Shown here piece by piece: positions 8,714-17,687 of a stretch of 64,000 bases of DNA (within the stretch, counting starts at the first letter, position 1; the number at the start of each line of letters is the position of its first letter). Source of the stretch: SIG307 sp964609025. Lineage in GTDB: Bacteria > Bacillota > Clostridia > Lachnospirales > Lachnospiraceae. The translations under genes were made by a program, and so were the position numbers. Below the pieces are notes generated by a model, which was not told where the DNA came from, did no database searches, and saw only the letters and a program-made list of their open reading frames with translations. The stretch covers positions 25,098 through 89,097 of the forward strand of contig CAZSQM010000010.1 of assembly GCA_964609025.1 (NCBI GenBank). Direction: 5' to 3'.

Positions 8714-11700
8714 TTATTCATCATAATCTGCATCATCCAGATCATCGTAATCTTCCGGCTCTTCGTCCATGTCTTCTTCCTCATCATAGGAGAAGTTTCC
8801 GTCCTCGTCTGCCGAAACCTGACTGAATCCTGCTTCTTCATAGCCCTCGTCGTAACGGAAGTTATTGTCGCCTTCCATCAACGGCGTGATGTCCGTATCA
8901 CCGTAATCGATATCCTCAGTCATCACCACTTCTTCACCGTTCTCATCCAGTACGGTAACATCCAGCGCCAAAGACTGAAGCTCCTTTAACAATACCTTAA
9001 AGGACTCCGGAATACCCGGCTCAGGGATATTATCACCCTTGATAATTGCCTCGTAGGTCTTGCCTCGTCCGGTCACATCGTCGGACTTCACGGTAAGAAT
9101 CTCCTGTAAGATATATGCCGCGCCGTATGCCTCCAGCGCCCAAACTTCCATCTCACCGAAACGCTGACCGCCGAACTGGGCTTTACCGCCTAACGGCTGC
9201 TGCGTTACTAAGGAGTAAGGGCCGGTTGCACGCGCATGAATCTTATCGTCAACAAGGTGATGGAGTTTCAGGTAGTGCATGAAGCCCACCGTAACCGCGC
9301 CGTCGAAATACTCACCGGTACGTCCGTCACGAAGTCTTACCTTACCGTCACGGTTAATCGGAACGCCCTTCCACTCCTCTCTGTATTCCAGATGACTTCC
9401 GAGATACTCCATTACCTCCGGCATCAGAATATCCTTATATTTTGCCTGGAACTCTTCCCAGGAAGTATTGGCATAATCGTTTGCCATCTCCAGGGTGTCC
9501 ATAATATCGTTCTCGTTTGCACCGTCAAATACCGGCGTTGCCACGTTGAACCCAAGTACCTTTGCCGCAAGGGAAAGGTGAATCTCAAGCACCTGTCCGA
9601 TGTTCATTCGGGACGGCACACCAAGCGGATTCAATACGATGTCGAGCGGGCGTCCGTTCGGGAGGAACGGCATATCCTCTACCGGAAGCACACGGGAAAC
9701 AACACCCTTGTTTCCGTGACGGCCTGCCATCTTATCGCCGACCTGAATCTTTCTCTTCTGTGCGATATAAACGCGGACGGTCTGATTTACTCCCGGAGGC
9801 AGCTCATCGCCGTTCTCTCTCGTAAATACCTTTGCGTCTACGATAATACCGTACTCGCCGTGCGGAACACGCAGGGAAGTATCTCTTACCTCTCTTGCCT
9901 TCTCACCGAAAATTGCACGAAGCAGTCTCTCTTCCGCGGTCAGTTCCGTTTCGCCCTTCGGCGTTACCTTACCAACCAGAATATCGGTGGCACGTACTTC
10001 GGCACCGACACGGATAATACCTCTTTCGTCCAAATCCTTTAACGCGTCGTCACCGACACCCGGTACGTCGCGGGTAATTTCTTCCGGTCCCAGCTTTGTA
10101 TCACGGGACTCAATCTCGTACTCCTCGATATGAACGGAAGTATACACATCCTCCTGAACCAGTCGTTCGCTTAACAGAACTGCGTCCTCGTAGTTGTAAC
10201 CTTCCCAGGTCATGAAACCGATTAACGGGTTCTTACCGAGAGCAAGCTCACCCTGGGAGGTAGACGGTCCGTCTGCGATTACCTGACCTGCCTCTATCTT
10301 TTCGCCCTTCGACACAATCGGACGCTGGTTAATGCAGGTACCCTGGTTACTTCTCGTAAATTTCGACAGCTTGTAAGTATCCTTCGTACCGTCGTCATTC
10401 TTAATTACAATCTCATTTGCAGCCGCACGTTCCACCACACCGGACTTCTTTGCCACAACGCAGACGCCGGAGTCGATTGCGGTCTTCATTTCCATACCCG
10501 TGCCTACTACCGGGGCTTCCGTCATCAGAAGCGGCACTGCCTGACGCTGCATGTTGGAACCCATGAGCGCACGGTTTGCATCATCGTTTTCCAGGAACGG
10601 AATCATCGCCGTTGCGACAGAGAATACCATCTTCGGCGATACGTCCATCAAATCGACCTTCTTCTTCTCGAAAAGGGAGGTTTCCTCTTTGTAACGACCG
10701 GAAATATTGGCATTGACAAAGTAGCCGTTCTCATCCAACGGTTCGTTTGCCTGTGCAACAACATACTTGTCTTCCTCGTCCGCCGTCAAATAAACCACTT
10801 CGTCGGTAACCCGCGGATTCTTCGGGTCCGTCTTGTCTAACTTACGATACGGAGCCTCTACAAAACCGTACTCATTGATACGGGCATAAGACGCCAGAGA
10901 GTTGATAAGACCGATGTTCGGACCTTCCGGGGTTTCAATCGGACACATTCTTCCGTAATGGGAATAGTGTACATCTCGCACCTCGAACCCCGCACGATCT
11001 CTGGAAAGACCGCCCGGACCCAATGCGGAAAGACGACGCTTGTGCGTCAGCTCGCCGAGCGGGTTATGCTGGTCCATAAACTGGGACAGCTGGGAGCTTC
11101 CGAAGAACTCCTTCACCGCCGCCGTTACCGGCTTAATATTGATTAAGGACTGCGGACTGATGTTGTCCAAATCCTGTGTAGACATACGCTCACGAACCAC
11201 ACGCTCCATACGGGAAAGACCGATACGGTACTGGTTCTGTAACAGTTCGCCTACCGCACGGATACGACGGTTGCCGAGATGGTCGATATCGTCGGAATTG
11301 CCGATGCCGTACTCTAAGTGAATGTTATAGTTAATGGAAGCCAAAATGTCTTCCTTCGTAATATGCTTCGGAATCAGTTCATGGACATTACGCTTGATTT
11401 CCGTGAGCAGCTCCTCGCCGGAATATGCGTCCATCAATTCCTTTAATACCGGATAATAAACCTCCTCCGTAATACCGAGCGCCGCCTTATCACAGTCCAC
11501 AAACGCATTCAGGTCTACCATAAGGTTGGAAAGAATCTTTACGTTTCTCTCCTCGGTCTGTACCAGAAGGGACGGAACCGCGGCATTCTGCAGCCGCACT
11601 GCCAGTTCTTCCGTAATCAGCGTACCGGCTTCCGCAAGCACTTCACCGGTCGTCGTATCCACAACGTCCTGCGCTAACGTAAACCCAACGATACGGTTCT

Positions 11701-12556
11701 TGAACGCCAGCTTCTTATTGAACTTATAACGGCCTACCTTCGCCAGATCATACCGTCTGGAATCGAAGAACATCCCGTTAATCAACGGCTCTGCGCTCTC
11801 TACGGAAAGCGGCTCGCCCGGACGAAGCTTTTTATATAACTCTAATAAACCATCCTGATAGTTCTCGGACGGGTCCTTTGCAAAACTTGCCAAAATCTTC
11901 GGTTCCTCACCGAACAAATCCAAAATCTGCTGATTCGTCCCGATACCAAGAGCACGAATCAACACCGTAATCGGCACCTTACGGTTTCTGTCTACACGCA
12001 CGTAAAAAACATCATTGGAATCCGTTTCGTATTCCAACCATGCACCGCGGTTCGGAATAACGGTGCAGGAGTACAGCGTCTTTCCGATTTTGTCGTGGCC
12101 GATTGCGTAATAAATTCCAGGGGAGCGCACCAATTGGCTTACGATGACACGTTCCGCACCGTTAATCACGAAAGTACCGGTTTCTGTCATCAAAGGCAAA
12201 TCACCCATAAAGATGTCATGTTCTTTGATGTCGTCGGTTTCTTTGTTATGGAGTCTGACTCTCACCTTTAACGGCGCAGCGTAGGTAGCGTCACGCTCTT
12301 TGCACTCTTCGATGCTGTACTTCACATCGTCCTCGCAAAGCTGAAAACTGACAAATTCAAGATTCAGATGGTTGCTGTAATCCGAAATCGGCGAAATATC
12401 ATCAAATACTTCATCCAACCCTTCTTCCAAAAACCACCGATAAGAGTCCTTCTGCACCTCAATGAGGTTCGGCATTTCAAGCACTTCTTTTTGTCTTGAA
12501 TAGCTCATTCGGACACCCTTGCCTACCTGCATCGGCTTAATTCTGTTTTTATCCAT
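8714..12556 (-). CDS. rpoB: DNA-directed RNA polymerase subunit beta
   Basis: Beta subunit of RNA polymerase, about 1280 residues. Family landmarks include the rifampicin-region sequence GSSQLSQFMDQHNPLGELTHKRR, the segment GRMCPIETPEGPNIGLI, and KMAGRHGNKGV. I start at the ATG at 12556 because an AAGGGGTGA site is correctly spaced; a GTG four codons upstream is possible. It has its own promoter at 12677-12705. It is separated from rplL, its usual neighbour, by an Rpn-type nuclease gene and a long palindrome. The last 60 or so residues are strongly acidic (DEEEDMDEEPEDYDD), parallel to the acidic tail of RpoC. Confidence 0.99.
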   Translation of the reverse strand: MDKNRIKPMQVGKGVRMSYSRQKEVLEMPNLIEVQKDSYRWFLEEGLDEVFDDISPISDYSNHLNLEFVSFQLCEDDVKYSIEECKERDATYAAPLKVRVRLHNKETDDIKEHDIFMGDLPLMTETGTFVINGAERVIVSQLVRSPGIYYAIGHDKIGKTLYSCTVIPNRGAWLEYETDSNDVFYVRVDRNRKVPITVLIRALGIGTNQQILDLFGEEPKILASFAKDPSENYQDGLLELYKKLRPGEPLSVESAEPLINGMFFDSRRYDLAKVGRYKFNKKLAFKNRIVGFTLAQDVVDTTTGEVLAEAGTLITEELAVRLQNAAVPSLLVQTEERNVKILSNLMVDLNAFVDCDKAALGITEEVYYPVLKELMDAYSGEELLTEIKRNVHELIPKHITKEDILASINYNIHLEYGIGNSDDIDHLGNRRIRAVGELLQNQYRIGLSRMERVVRERMSTQDLDNISPQSLINIKPVTAAVKEFFGSSQLSQFMDQHNPLGELTHKRRLSALGPGGLSRDRAGFEVRDVHYSHYGRMCPIETPEGPNIGLINSLASYARINEYGFVEAPYRKLDKTDPKNPRVTDEVVYLTADEEDKYVVAQANEPLDENGYFVNANISGRYKEETSLFEKKKVDLMDVSPKMVFSVATAMIPFLENDDANRALMGSNMQRQAVPLLMTEAPVVGTGMEMKTAIDSGVCVVAKKSGVVERAAANEIVIKNDDGTKDTYKLSKFTRSNQGTCINQRPIVSKGEKIEAGQVIADGPSTSQGELALGKNPLIGFMTWEGYNYEDAVLLSERLVQEDVYTSVHIEEYEIESRDTKLGPEEITRDVPGVGDDALKDLDERGIIRVGAEVRATDILVGKVTPKGETELTAEERLLRAIFGEKAREVRDTSLRVPHGEYGIIVDAKVFTRENGDELPPGVNQTVRVYIAQKRKIQVGDKMAGRHGNKGVVSRVLPVEDMPFLPNGRPLDIVLNPLGVPSRMNIGQVLEIHLSLAAKVLGFNVATPVFDGANENDIMDTLEMANDYANTSWEEFQAKYKDILMPEVMEYLGSHLEYREEWKGVPINRDGKVRLRDGRTGEYFDGAVTVGFMHYLKLHHLVDDKIHARATGPYSLVTQQPLGGKAQFGGQRFGEMEVWALEAYGAAYILQEILTVKSDDVTGRGKTYEAIIKGDNIPEPGIPESFKVLLKELQSLALDVTVLDENGEEVVMTEDIDYGDTDITPLMEGDNNFRYDEGYEEAGFSQVSADEDGNFSYDEEEDMDEEPEDYDDLDDADYDE

Positions 12557-12676
12557 GGACGTTTTCACCCCTTGAAAAATTTTAGGTATGACGGAGCGAA
12601 AAAGGCTTTTCTTTTCCGCCCTGATGTGCTATAATAAGGATAGATAGGCACACCACACCACAATAGTGCATTTTTC

Positions 12677-12705
12677 ATGATAACACAGTTATGTCAAGTT
12701 GTCAA
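12677..12705 (-). promoter_or_regulatory. Sigma-A promoter of rpoBC
   Basis: On the minus strand TTGACA (12705-12700), a 17-base spacer and TATCAT (12682-12677) precede rpoB by about 120 bases. A second TTGACA at 12697-12692 lies in the spacer. The promoter lets rpoBC be transcribed independently of the ribosomal protein genes upstream. Confidence 0.75.
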
Positions 12706-12769
12706 GTTGTTGTGACAACTTTTTTTATTTAAAAAATTCAAGAAAATCTCTTTCATTTCTAAAATGTAA

Positions 12770-12798
12770 GAAGCCCATCGCAAAGTGCGACAGGCTTC
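12770..12798 (-). terminator. Hairpin after the Rpn-type gene
   Basis: The stem GAAGCC(CA)TCGCA / TGCGA(CA)GGCTTC with a three-base loop lies 35 bases beyond the stop of the Rpn-type gene and is followed on minus by a T-rich stretch. It would separate that gene from rpoBC. Confidence 0.6.
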
Positions 12799-12832
12799 CC
12801 TAAAACCACTTATATTCCCATATCAATGTTTC

Positions 12833-13645
12833 CTACAAAAGCTTCCGAAACTCTTCCTCACTCATCCCCACTCGTTTTGCCGCCTCGGAAAGCTCTAAAA
12901 GGCCGTCACGTACCAAACCAAGGAAAGCTTCCAGCTTTTCCTGCCTGCCTTGTTCCAGCCCTTGCTCCAGCCCTTGCTCCAGTCCTTGCTCTAATCCAAG
13001 TTCTATACCCTTCTTAATCCCTCTTTCCTCTACCAAATCACTCAGATTGCACATCTGCCTTAAACCTCCTTCCAGTTTTACAGAAGTTTCAAAGTTATAT
13101 TCTGTTGCTAAAATTTCTTCCTTTTCCTCCGGCTGTAACCGTTCAGAAAATAGCGTCGAGAGCATCCCGTGAAGTTTATTTCCGCGCCCTGCTTCCTCTT
13201 CCTTTCCTAAACAAACAAAAACTGATTCCATCAAGTCATATCGGGACTTCTGTCCTCCGTGTCCGTAAATCTCCTGCGGACTCATCTTATACGCTGTAAT
13301 TGTGTACTGCATATGCTCCGGAACCTCCATACAAATCCATATGGAATATACCTTTTTCATATCGTCATAATTTTCGCCTGTAAATTCCGTATCCAACTGT
13401 GCGGACAACATTCTCGCACAATAAAACACCGACCTCGTTACCAAATCATAACCCGGATTAAACTTCTTTTGACCTTCTACATTAATAATCAGTTTGATGT
13501 GCTCCTTCAACGGCGTAATCGCAAAAAAGCGGACATCATATGTCACCACTCCCTCACCGGGAACCTTATCCTCTGTTGCCAGACCGGTAATCGCCTCCGG
13601 CGTATGACCGGGAAATAATGTTTTAAACAGAAAAGAAACCAACAT
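12833..13645 (-). CDS. Rpn/PD-(D/E)XK nuclease-family transposase-like protein, N-terminally short
   Basis: The part from Met at 13645 reads as the Rpn-like family common in Lachnospiraceae: ITGLATEDKVPGEG, YDVRFFAI, KLIINVEGQKKF, GYDLVTRSVFYCARMLSAQ and KKVYSIWICM, i.e. the nuclease core with the invariant E-G/A-Q. A C-terminal low-complexity LEQG repeat (four to five units) and a short helical tail follow. The open frame continues upstream to 13843, but those 66 residues do not look like the family's N-terminus. The gene is therefore either 5' truncated or starts at 13645, where TTGCAT-17-TATAAT lies just upstream. Relatives promote recombination or act as mobile nucleases. It sits between rplL and rpoB, usually adjacent genes. 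Confidence 0.75.
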   Translation of the reverse strand: MLVSFLFKTLFPGHTPEAITGLATEDKVPGEGVVTYDVRFFAITPLKEHIKLIINVEGQKKFNPGYDLVTRSVFYCARMLSAQLDTEFTGENYDDMKKVYSIWICMEVPEHMQYTITAYKMSPQEIYGHGGQKSRYDLMESVFVCLGKEEEAGRGNKLHGMLSTLFSERLQPEEKEEILATEYNFETSVKLEGGLRQMCNLSDLVEERGIKKGIELGLEQGLEQGLEQGLEQGRQEKLEAFLGLVRDGLLELSEAAKRVGMSEEEFRKLL

Positions 13646-13660
13646 GCATTTCTTACCTTT

Positions 13661-13689
13661 ATTATAGGCGGTGTTTGCGGGAAATGCAA
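13661..13689 (-). promoter_or_regulatory. Possible promoter directly upstream of the Rpn-type gene
   Basis: TTGCAT (13689-13684), 17 bases, TATAAT (13666-13661) on the minus strand, 15 bases before the ATG at 13645. It supports that ATG as the real start. Confidence 0.5.
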
Positions 13690-13904
13690 GGTGAAAATTG
13701 CAGATGCAGCCTTTCCTGTTTTCGCATACCATAATGGAAACCACGGTGTGAAACCACCGACATTCAGATGAGAGATGTTTGAAGAATTTATACAGATATA
13801 TATCTGTAAAATTATCTCTGTCTAGAAATCGTATAGCATACATACTTTAAAACAACAACAGCAAAAATTTCAAATCACGATTTGCCAAATTTAGATTTGA
13901 TATT

Positions 13905-13933
13905 ATTATACCCCATAATTTCTAGAAATACAA
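13905..13933 (-). promoter_or_regulatory. Second possible promoter upstream of the Rpn-type gene
   Basis: TTGTAT (13933-13928), 17 bases, TATAAT (13910-13905) on the minus strand. Its transcript would cover the longer open frame starting at 13843, so the choice of start is not settled. Confidence 0.45.
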
Positions 13934-14016
13934 GTGCATTTTGCCCTTCCCACTTCTCCACCCTCCAAGTCATTGCAAAAGCACCGTCGCAGAAACCGGC
14001 GGACCTTTCAGAAAAA

Positions 14017-14314
14017 GGATTCAAGTGTCAAAAGGCTCTTTGTTTTCAAAGAACTTGGCGCCAAAAGAACATTGACTTGGAATCCAGCGTAGGATATTAG
14101 ACTTTCTTATTACTCCGAAAGTTGTCAGCAACAATTCAGACAGGACGTCTGAATGAGGCGACACGGTACATGGATGTACCGTTGGAGCCGGTTGCGTCAC
14201 TCTATAATACTCTTATCGGAGTAATTAGAAAGACTATATCCGTAGCCCATGACAAGTCAATGTTCTTTTGGCGCCAAGTTCTAAGATTTCAAAACGCTTT
14301 TGACACTCGAATCC
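14017..14314. repeat. Long near-palindrome, copy A (about 298 bases)
   Basis: The two arms (14017-14117 and 14215-14314) are inverted copies with about 80 percent identity by eye. They include the 18-base end GGATTC(A/G)AGTGTCAAAAG and a perfect block CTTGGCGCCAAAAGAACA. The centre carries two perfect small hairpins (ATTCAGAC/GTCTGAAT and ACGGTACA/TGTACCGT). The same architecture, end sequence GTGTCAAAAG and the motif GGATATTAG(A/G)CTTTCTTATT(A/G)CTCC recur at 20737-21019. It contains no gene and fills most of the rplL to Rpn gap. Confidence 0.85.
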
Positions 14315-14318
14315 GCCC

Positions 14319-14350
14319 AAAAAGAAAACCCGCCGGTTTCCCGACGGGTT
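14319..14350 (-). terminator. Terminator of rplJL
   Basis: On the minus strand AACCCGTCGG, GAAA loop, CCGGCGGGTT followed by TTCTTTTT, starting 16 bases beyond the rplL stop. A classic intrinsic terminator. Confidence 0.85.
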
Positions 14351-14365
14351 CTGATTTCGCAAGGC

Positions 14366-14731
14366 TTACTTTAAGGTAACCTTTGCGCCAACTTCTTCAA
14401 GCTTCTTCTTGATTTCCTCAGCCTCTGCCTTGGAAACGCCTTCCTTCACTGCCTTCGGAGCACCCTCTACAAGATCCTTTGCTTCCTTTAAGCCAAGGCC
14501 GGTGATCTCACGAACAACCTTGATAACCTTAACCTTCTCAGCGCCAGCCTCAGTCAGCTCTACGTTGAACTCGGTCTTCTCTTCCTCAGCTGCTGCTGCC
14601 GGACCTGCTGCTGCAACTACTACGCCTGCTGCTGCGGAAACACCAAACTCTTCCTCGCAAGCCTTTACTAAATCGTTTAACTCTAATACGGTCATGCTCT
14701 TAATAGCATCGATAAATTCCTGAGTCGTCAT
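14366..14731 (-). CDS. rplL: 50S ribosomal protein L7/L12
   Basis: A 121-residue acidic stalk protein. N-terminal dimerisation domain (about 1-30), Ala/Gly-rich hinge (VAAAGPAAAAEEEKTEF), and C-terminal factor-binding domain with KVIKVVREITGLGLKEAKDLVEGAP. It recruits elongation and initiation factors to the ribosome. It lies 135 bases after rplJ and is followed by a strong terminator. GGAGG precedes the ATG. Confidence 0.99.
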   Translation of the reverse strand: MTTQEFIDAIKSMTVLELNDLVKACEEEFGVSAAAGVVVAAAGPAAAAEEEKTEFNVELTEAGAEKVKVIKVVREITGLGLKEAKDLVEGAPKAVKEGVSKAEAEEIKKKLEEVGAKVTLK

Positions 14732-14866
14732 GTTACATTTACCTCCATTGAATGATTAAAATAGTTTACTATGCGGCTTTGCCGCGCTTTCTGTATTTCA
14801 CGCGGTTGACCGCGGAAACATCCGTTCTTCGTCCTAAGACCGGGACGGATTCCCCTTTACGCAACC

Positions 14867-15361
14867 TTATGCTGCCTCGCCGTTCTTCTCCGCAATCTGC
14901 TTGAGAACTCTTGCCAGATTGGTAATCGGGGACTGCATGCTGCCGAGAAGCTTGGAAATAAGTACCTCTCTGGACGGAATGGTAGCAACCTTTTCAAGTC
15001 CTGCTACATCGTAGTAAACGCCTTCTACTACGCCGCCCTTGAACTCGAGCTTCGGAGCCTTCTTTGCGAACTCAGCCAGCACTCTTGCCGGAGCAACCGC
15101 ATCCTCAATACCGAATGCAACTGCGGTCGGTCCTTCCAAATGCTTCGCAAGCTCTGCGTATGCGGTTCCCTCAAATGCGAAGTTGAGATACGTGTTCTTG
15201 TATACCTTGTATACCACACCGGCTTCTCTTAACGCCTTACGGAGCGCGGTGTCTTCCTCAACGGTAAGACCGCGGTAATCAACCAATACCGCTGCACTAG
15301 CCTTCTCAACGTAGCCCTTAATCTCATCAACAATCGGCTTTTTGATTTCAACCTTTGCCAT
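14867..15361 (-). CDS. rplJ: 50S ribosomal protein L10
   Basis: A 164-residue L10, which anchors L7/L12 dimers to the ribosome. The start MAKVEIKKPIVDEIKG and the VLVDYRGLTVEEDTALRK segment are characteristic; the C-terminal helix binds L7/L12. AAGGAGGTG precedes the ATG. The gene is preceded by an L10 leader and an attenuator hairpin, so the L10-L12 complex probably controls rplJL expression. Confidence 0.98.
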   Translation of the reverse strand: MAKVEIKKPIVDEIKGYVEKASAAVLVDYRGLTVEEDTALRKALREAGVVYKVYKNTYLNFAFEGTAYAELAKHLEGPTAVAFGIEDAVAPARVLAEFAKKAPKLEFKGGVVEGVYYDVAGLEKVATIPSREVLISKLLGSMQSPITNLARVLKQIAEKNGEAA

Positions 15362-15437
15362 CTTTACACCTCCTTATAGAATAACGGCTTTCGCCGGAAT
15401 CCAAAGACGTGAATAAGCGAGATAATTTCATATGATA

Positions 15438-15467
15438 TAAAAAACTCTTTGCGAAGACGCAAAGAGT
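15438..15467 (-). terminator. Attenuator terminator in the rplJL leader
   Basis: On the minus strand ACTCTTTGCG, TCTT, CGCAAAGAGT followed by TTTTT, between the L10 leader and rplJ (about 75 bases before the ATG). Its place inside the leader suggests transcription attenuation. Confidence 0.8.
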
Positions 15468-15480
15468 CAAACTAATCATA

Positions 15481-15550
15481 ATCGCTTGATTCCTCGGCAG
15501 GCGGTTTCTCTTACGCCGGGTCCCCCGGCACCTGCTGTCTTCGGTAAATC
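15481..15550 (-). promoter_or_regulatory. L10 ribosomal protein leader
   Basis: The minus-strand sequence contains ACCGAAGACAGCAGGTGC and, after a GC-rich hairpin, CCGCCTGCCGAGGAATCAA. These are the conserved halves of the L10 leader of Firmicutes, which binds the L10-L12 complex. It lies immediately downstream of the promoter at 15577-15605 and upstream of the attenuator. Confidence 0.88.
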
Positions 15551-15576
15551 GTGATTAAAATCACAATTCAAAAGAT

Positions 15577-15605
15577 ACTCTACCACGAATCTCTCGAATT
15601 GTCAA
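15577..15605 (-). promoter_or_regulatory. Promoter of the rplJL operon
   Basis: TTGACA (15605-15600), 17 bases, TAGAGT (15582-15577) on minus. Transcription would begin just ahead of the L10 leader. Confidence 0.7.
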
Positions 15606-15649
15606 TAGCTTTTTTTCGGAATTTCACTTCTTTCCCACCGTCTGCCGGA

Positions 15650-16609
15650 TTAATAGGCAATCCATAAAGCGGGCCGCACAACATTAAAGTCATAGCTTAC
15701 ATAGTAACCGAAGCGGCTGACGAAGCCATCGCAGTCCACTTCCGCGGCGTTATAGCAATCGCAGCCCAGCGAGCGCAGCCACCAAAAACCATTGCCGTCA
15801 TACTCCATTGTACCATACAATCCCTTGTCAGCCTCACTATATGCCCAGCCCCCCTGCGCCTTTGCGTACTCTGTTACTTTTACTCTGCGGGCAGGGTCAT
15901 ATGCATTCGGGTCTGCATCAAAGTAGGTCATTACTTCATCAAGACTTAGTAAGAATACCTTATCTCTCGTATCATTTCCACCTTCCGTACCATGCTCCGG
16001 ATTGTCCTCATTTCTTACAAGAGTCTCTGCGATAGAACTTCGTTCCTTTTCGCTGAATGCCGTACGGTAGAACTCACTGTTCAGCCAGCTTCGCAGGGTA
16101 CAGGTTTCCCAGGTAACATCTACATATTCCTCATTGTACGGCTTAGCATCTAATGCATATCTGCTTAACAGCAGTGCCTCGCCGTCCTTTTTCTCCAGCA
16201 CCAGCCATTCAATGGCTTCTGCTCCGTTCCCAAGGTTATTGTCCTGCTCGTAGCTACCGAAGGTAACGTAGTCTCCGACCGATGCCTTACTGATTTCCTG
16301 TACCGAGTCAAGAGAAGCGCCCTGCGTCGGGGCTGGGGTGGCAGTCAGCTGCGGGGTAGGCTCAGGGGTGGCGGTCGGCTGAGGGGTAGGCTCGGATGTT
16401 ACGGTCGGCTGCGGGGTTGCGGTCGGTAAGTCCTGCTCCGAGAGATACTTCTCTCCGAGCGACAGCTGCTTTGCTGTCTTCTTTGCCGTCCCGTCCTTTG
16501 AAAATAGCAGAACGACAACAATCGCAAGTGCCACTATAATTACCGCCAGAATGGCGATAACCAGCGTTGTCTTTCCTGAGTTTCTTTTGTCTTTGGTTCC
16601 TTCTGACAT
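15650..16609 (-). CDS. DUF6273 membrane-anchored extracellular protein
   Basis: A protein of about 319 residues. A single membrane helix (TTLVIAILAVIIVALAIVVV) near the N-terminus is followed by a Thr/Pro linker with repeated TPQPTAT/TPEPTPQ units. The C-terminal DUF6273 domain (about 115-319) shows VGDYVTFGSYEQD, IEWLVLEK, LRSWLNSEFY, WWLRSLG and VRPALWIAY. The protein is probably displayed outside the cell; function unknown. I start at 16609, where GGGGGG lies seven bases upstream; 29 further codons upstream are open but lie over the promoter. It stands between rplA and rplJ, usually adjacent, in a transcription unit of its own. Confidence 0.85.
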   Translation of the reverse strand: MSEGTKDKRNSGKTTLVIAILAVIIVALAIVVVLLFSKDGTAKKTAKQLSLGEKYLSEQDLPTATPQPTVTSEPTPQPTATPEPTPQLTATPAPTQGASLDSVQEISKASVGDYVTFGSYEQDNNLGNGAEAIEWLVLEKKDGEALLLSRYALDAKPYNEEYVDVTWETCTLRSWLNSEFYRTAFSEKERSSIAETLVRNEDNPEHGTEGGNDTRDKVFLLSLDEVMTYFDADPNAYDPARRVKVTEYAKAQGGWAYSEADKGLYGTMEYDGNGFWWLRSLGCDCYNAAEVDCDGFVSRFGYYVSYDFNVVRPALWIAY

Positions 16610-16667
16610 AGATATCCCCCCTGTGCTCTTTGCATTTATCTCTGCGTCATATTTCCACCCGTTTTTT

Positions 16668-16696
16668 ATTGTAGCATAGGAAAGCCGGTATTTCAA
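16668..16696 (-). promoter_or_regulatory. Promoter of the DUF6273 gene
   Basis: TTGAAA (16696-16691), 17 bases, TACAAT (16673-16668) on minus, about 60 bases before the ATG at 16609. Confidence 0.65.
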
Positions 16697-16713
16697 TGGG
16701 AGTCCTGTAAAGC

Positions 16714-16744
16714 AAAAAAGACTGCCGTATTTCTACGACAGTCT
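16714..16744 (-). terminator. Terminator downstream of rplA
   Basis: On minus AGACTGTCGT, AGAAAT, ACGGCAGTCT followed by TTTTT, about 70 bases beyond the rplA stop. It ends the rpmG-secE-nusG-rplK-rplA unit. Confidence 0.85.
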
Positions 16745-16815
16745 CTGAACTAACACATATATCAGTGTCAACCATTTTAAGGACTTTTTTGATATGCCTA
16801 ATCAAAAATTTCAGT

Positions 16816-17508
16816 TTAGCCTAACTTTGCGGTGTTCACCTTAACACCCGGGCCCATCGTGGACGCAAGTGTTACGCTCTTTAAATACTGTCCCTTCGCA
16901 GATGCAGGCTTTGCCTTAATGATTGCACCCATAATCGTCTGGAAGTTGTCTGCGAGCTGTTCCTCGGTGAAGGAAGCCTTACCTACCGGAACGTGAATAA
17001 TGTTGGTCTTATCAAGACGGTACTCAATCTTACCTGCCTTAATATCGTTTACAGCCTTGGTTACATCCATCGTAACCGTACCGGCCTTCGGGTTCGGCAT
17101 TAAGCCCTTCGGTCCGAGAACACGACCAAGACGTCCGACAACGCCCATCATATCCGGGGTTGCTACTACTACGTCAAACTCAAACCATCCCTCGTTCTGA
17201 ATCTTCGGGATCAGGTCCTCTGCTCCTACATAGTCGGCACCTGCTGCCTCTGCCTCGTTTGCCTTCTCGCCCTTAGCGAAAACCAATACTCTTACTTTCT
17301 TACCGGTACCGTGCGGGAGAACTACTGCACCGCGTACCTGCTGGTCTGCGTGACGGCCGTCTACACCGAGTCTGATATGAGCCTCTACGGTTTCATCAAA
17401 CTTTGCGGTAGCGGACTTCTTCACTAAACCGATTGCTTCATTCGGATCATACTGTGCCGACTTGTCGAAAAGCTTCACAGCGTCCGTATATTTCTTTCCT
17501 CTTTTCAT
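16816..17508 (-). CDS. rplA: 50S ribosomal protein L1
   Basis: A 230-residue L1 of normal length, binding 23S rRNA at the L1 stalk. The signatures VLPHGTGKKVRVLVFAKG, GRLGRVLGPKGLMPNPKAGTVT and MGPGVKVNTAKL are present. AGGAGG precedes the ATG. Last gene of the rpmG-secE-nusG-rplK-rplA operon; in many bacteria rplJL would follow directly. Confidence 0.99.
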   Translation of the reverse strand: MKRGKKYTDAVKLFDKSAQYDPNEAIGLVKKSATAKFDETVEAHIRLGVDGRHADQQVRGAVVLPHGTGKKVRVLVFAKGEKANEAEAAGADYVGAEDLIPKIQNEGWFEFDVVVATPDMMGVVGRLGRVLGPKGLMPNPKAGTVTMDVTKAVNDIKAGKIEYRLDKTNIIHVPVGKASFTEEQLADNFQTIMGAIIKAKPASAKGQYLKSVTLASTMGPGVKVNTAKLG

Positions 17509-17687
17509 TGTATTAACCTCCTAGTGGTATTTGCGGAATGAGGTACTCATACAGTCCTGACACAACCTGTTTTTGTATGGGTTTTCTGTCAGCCCTCCAT
17601 GCGAACTCGCTTGTGTCCTGTATGATAGATTCCTCCCACATTCATCTTACAATCTGCGGGCGTTTCGCCCGACTCCCTTGCGGGAAC

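Noticed and set aside
9236..10042. Plus-strand open frame of 268 codons
   Set aside because: Lies fully antisense to rpoB; its length follows from the codon bias of the real gene and it has no ribosome binding site or family features.
12955..13010. Repeat of LEQG in DNA as a possible CRISPR or VNTR
   Set aside because: It is an in-frame amino acid repeat within the Rpn-type protein, a known habit of this family.
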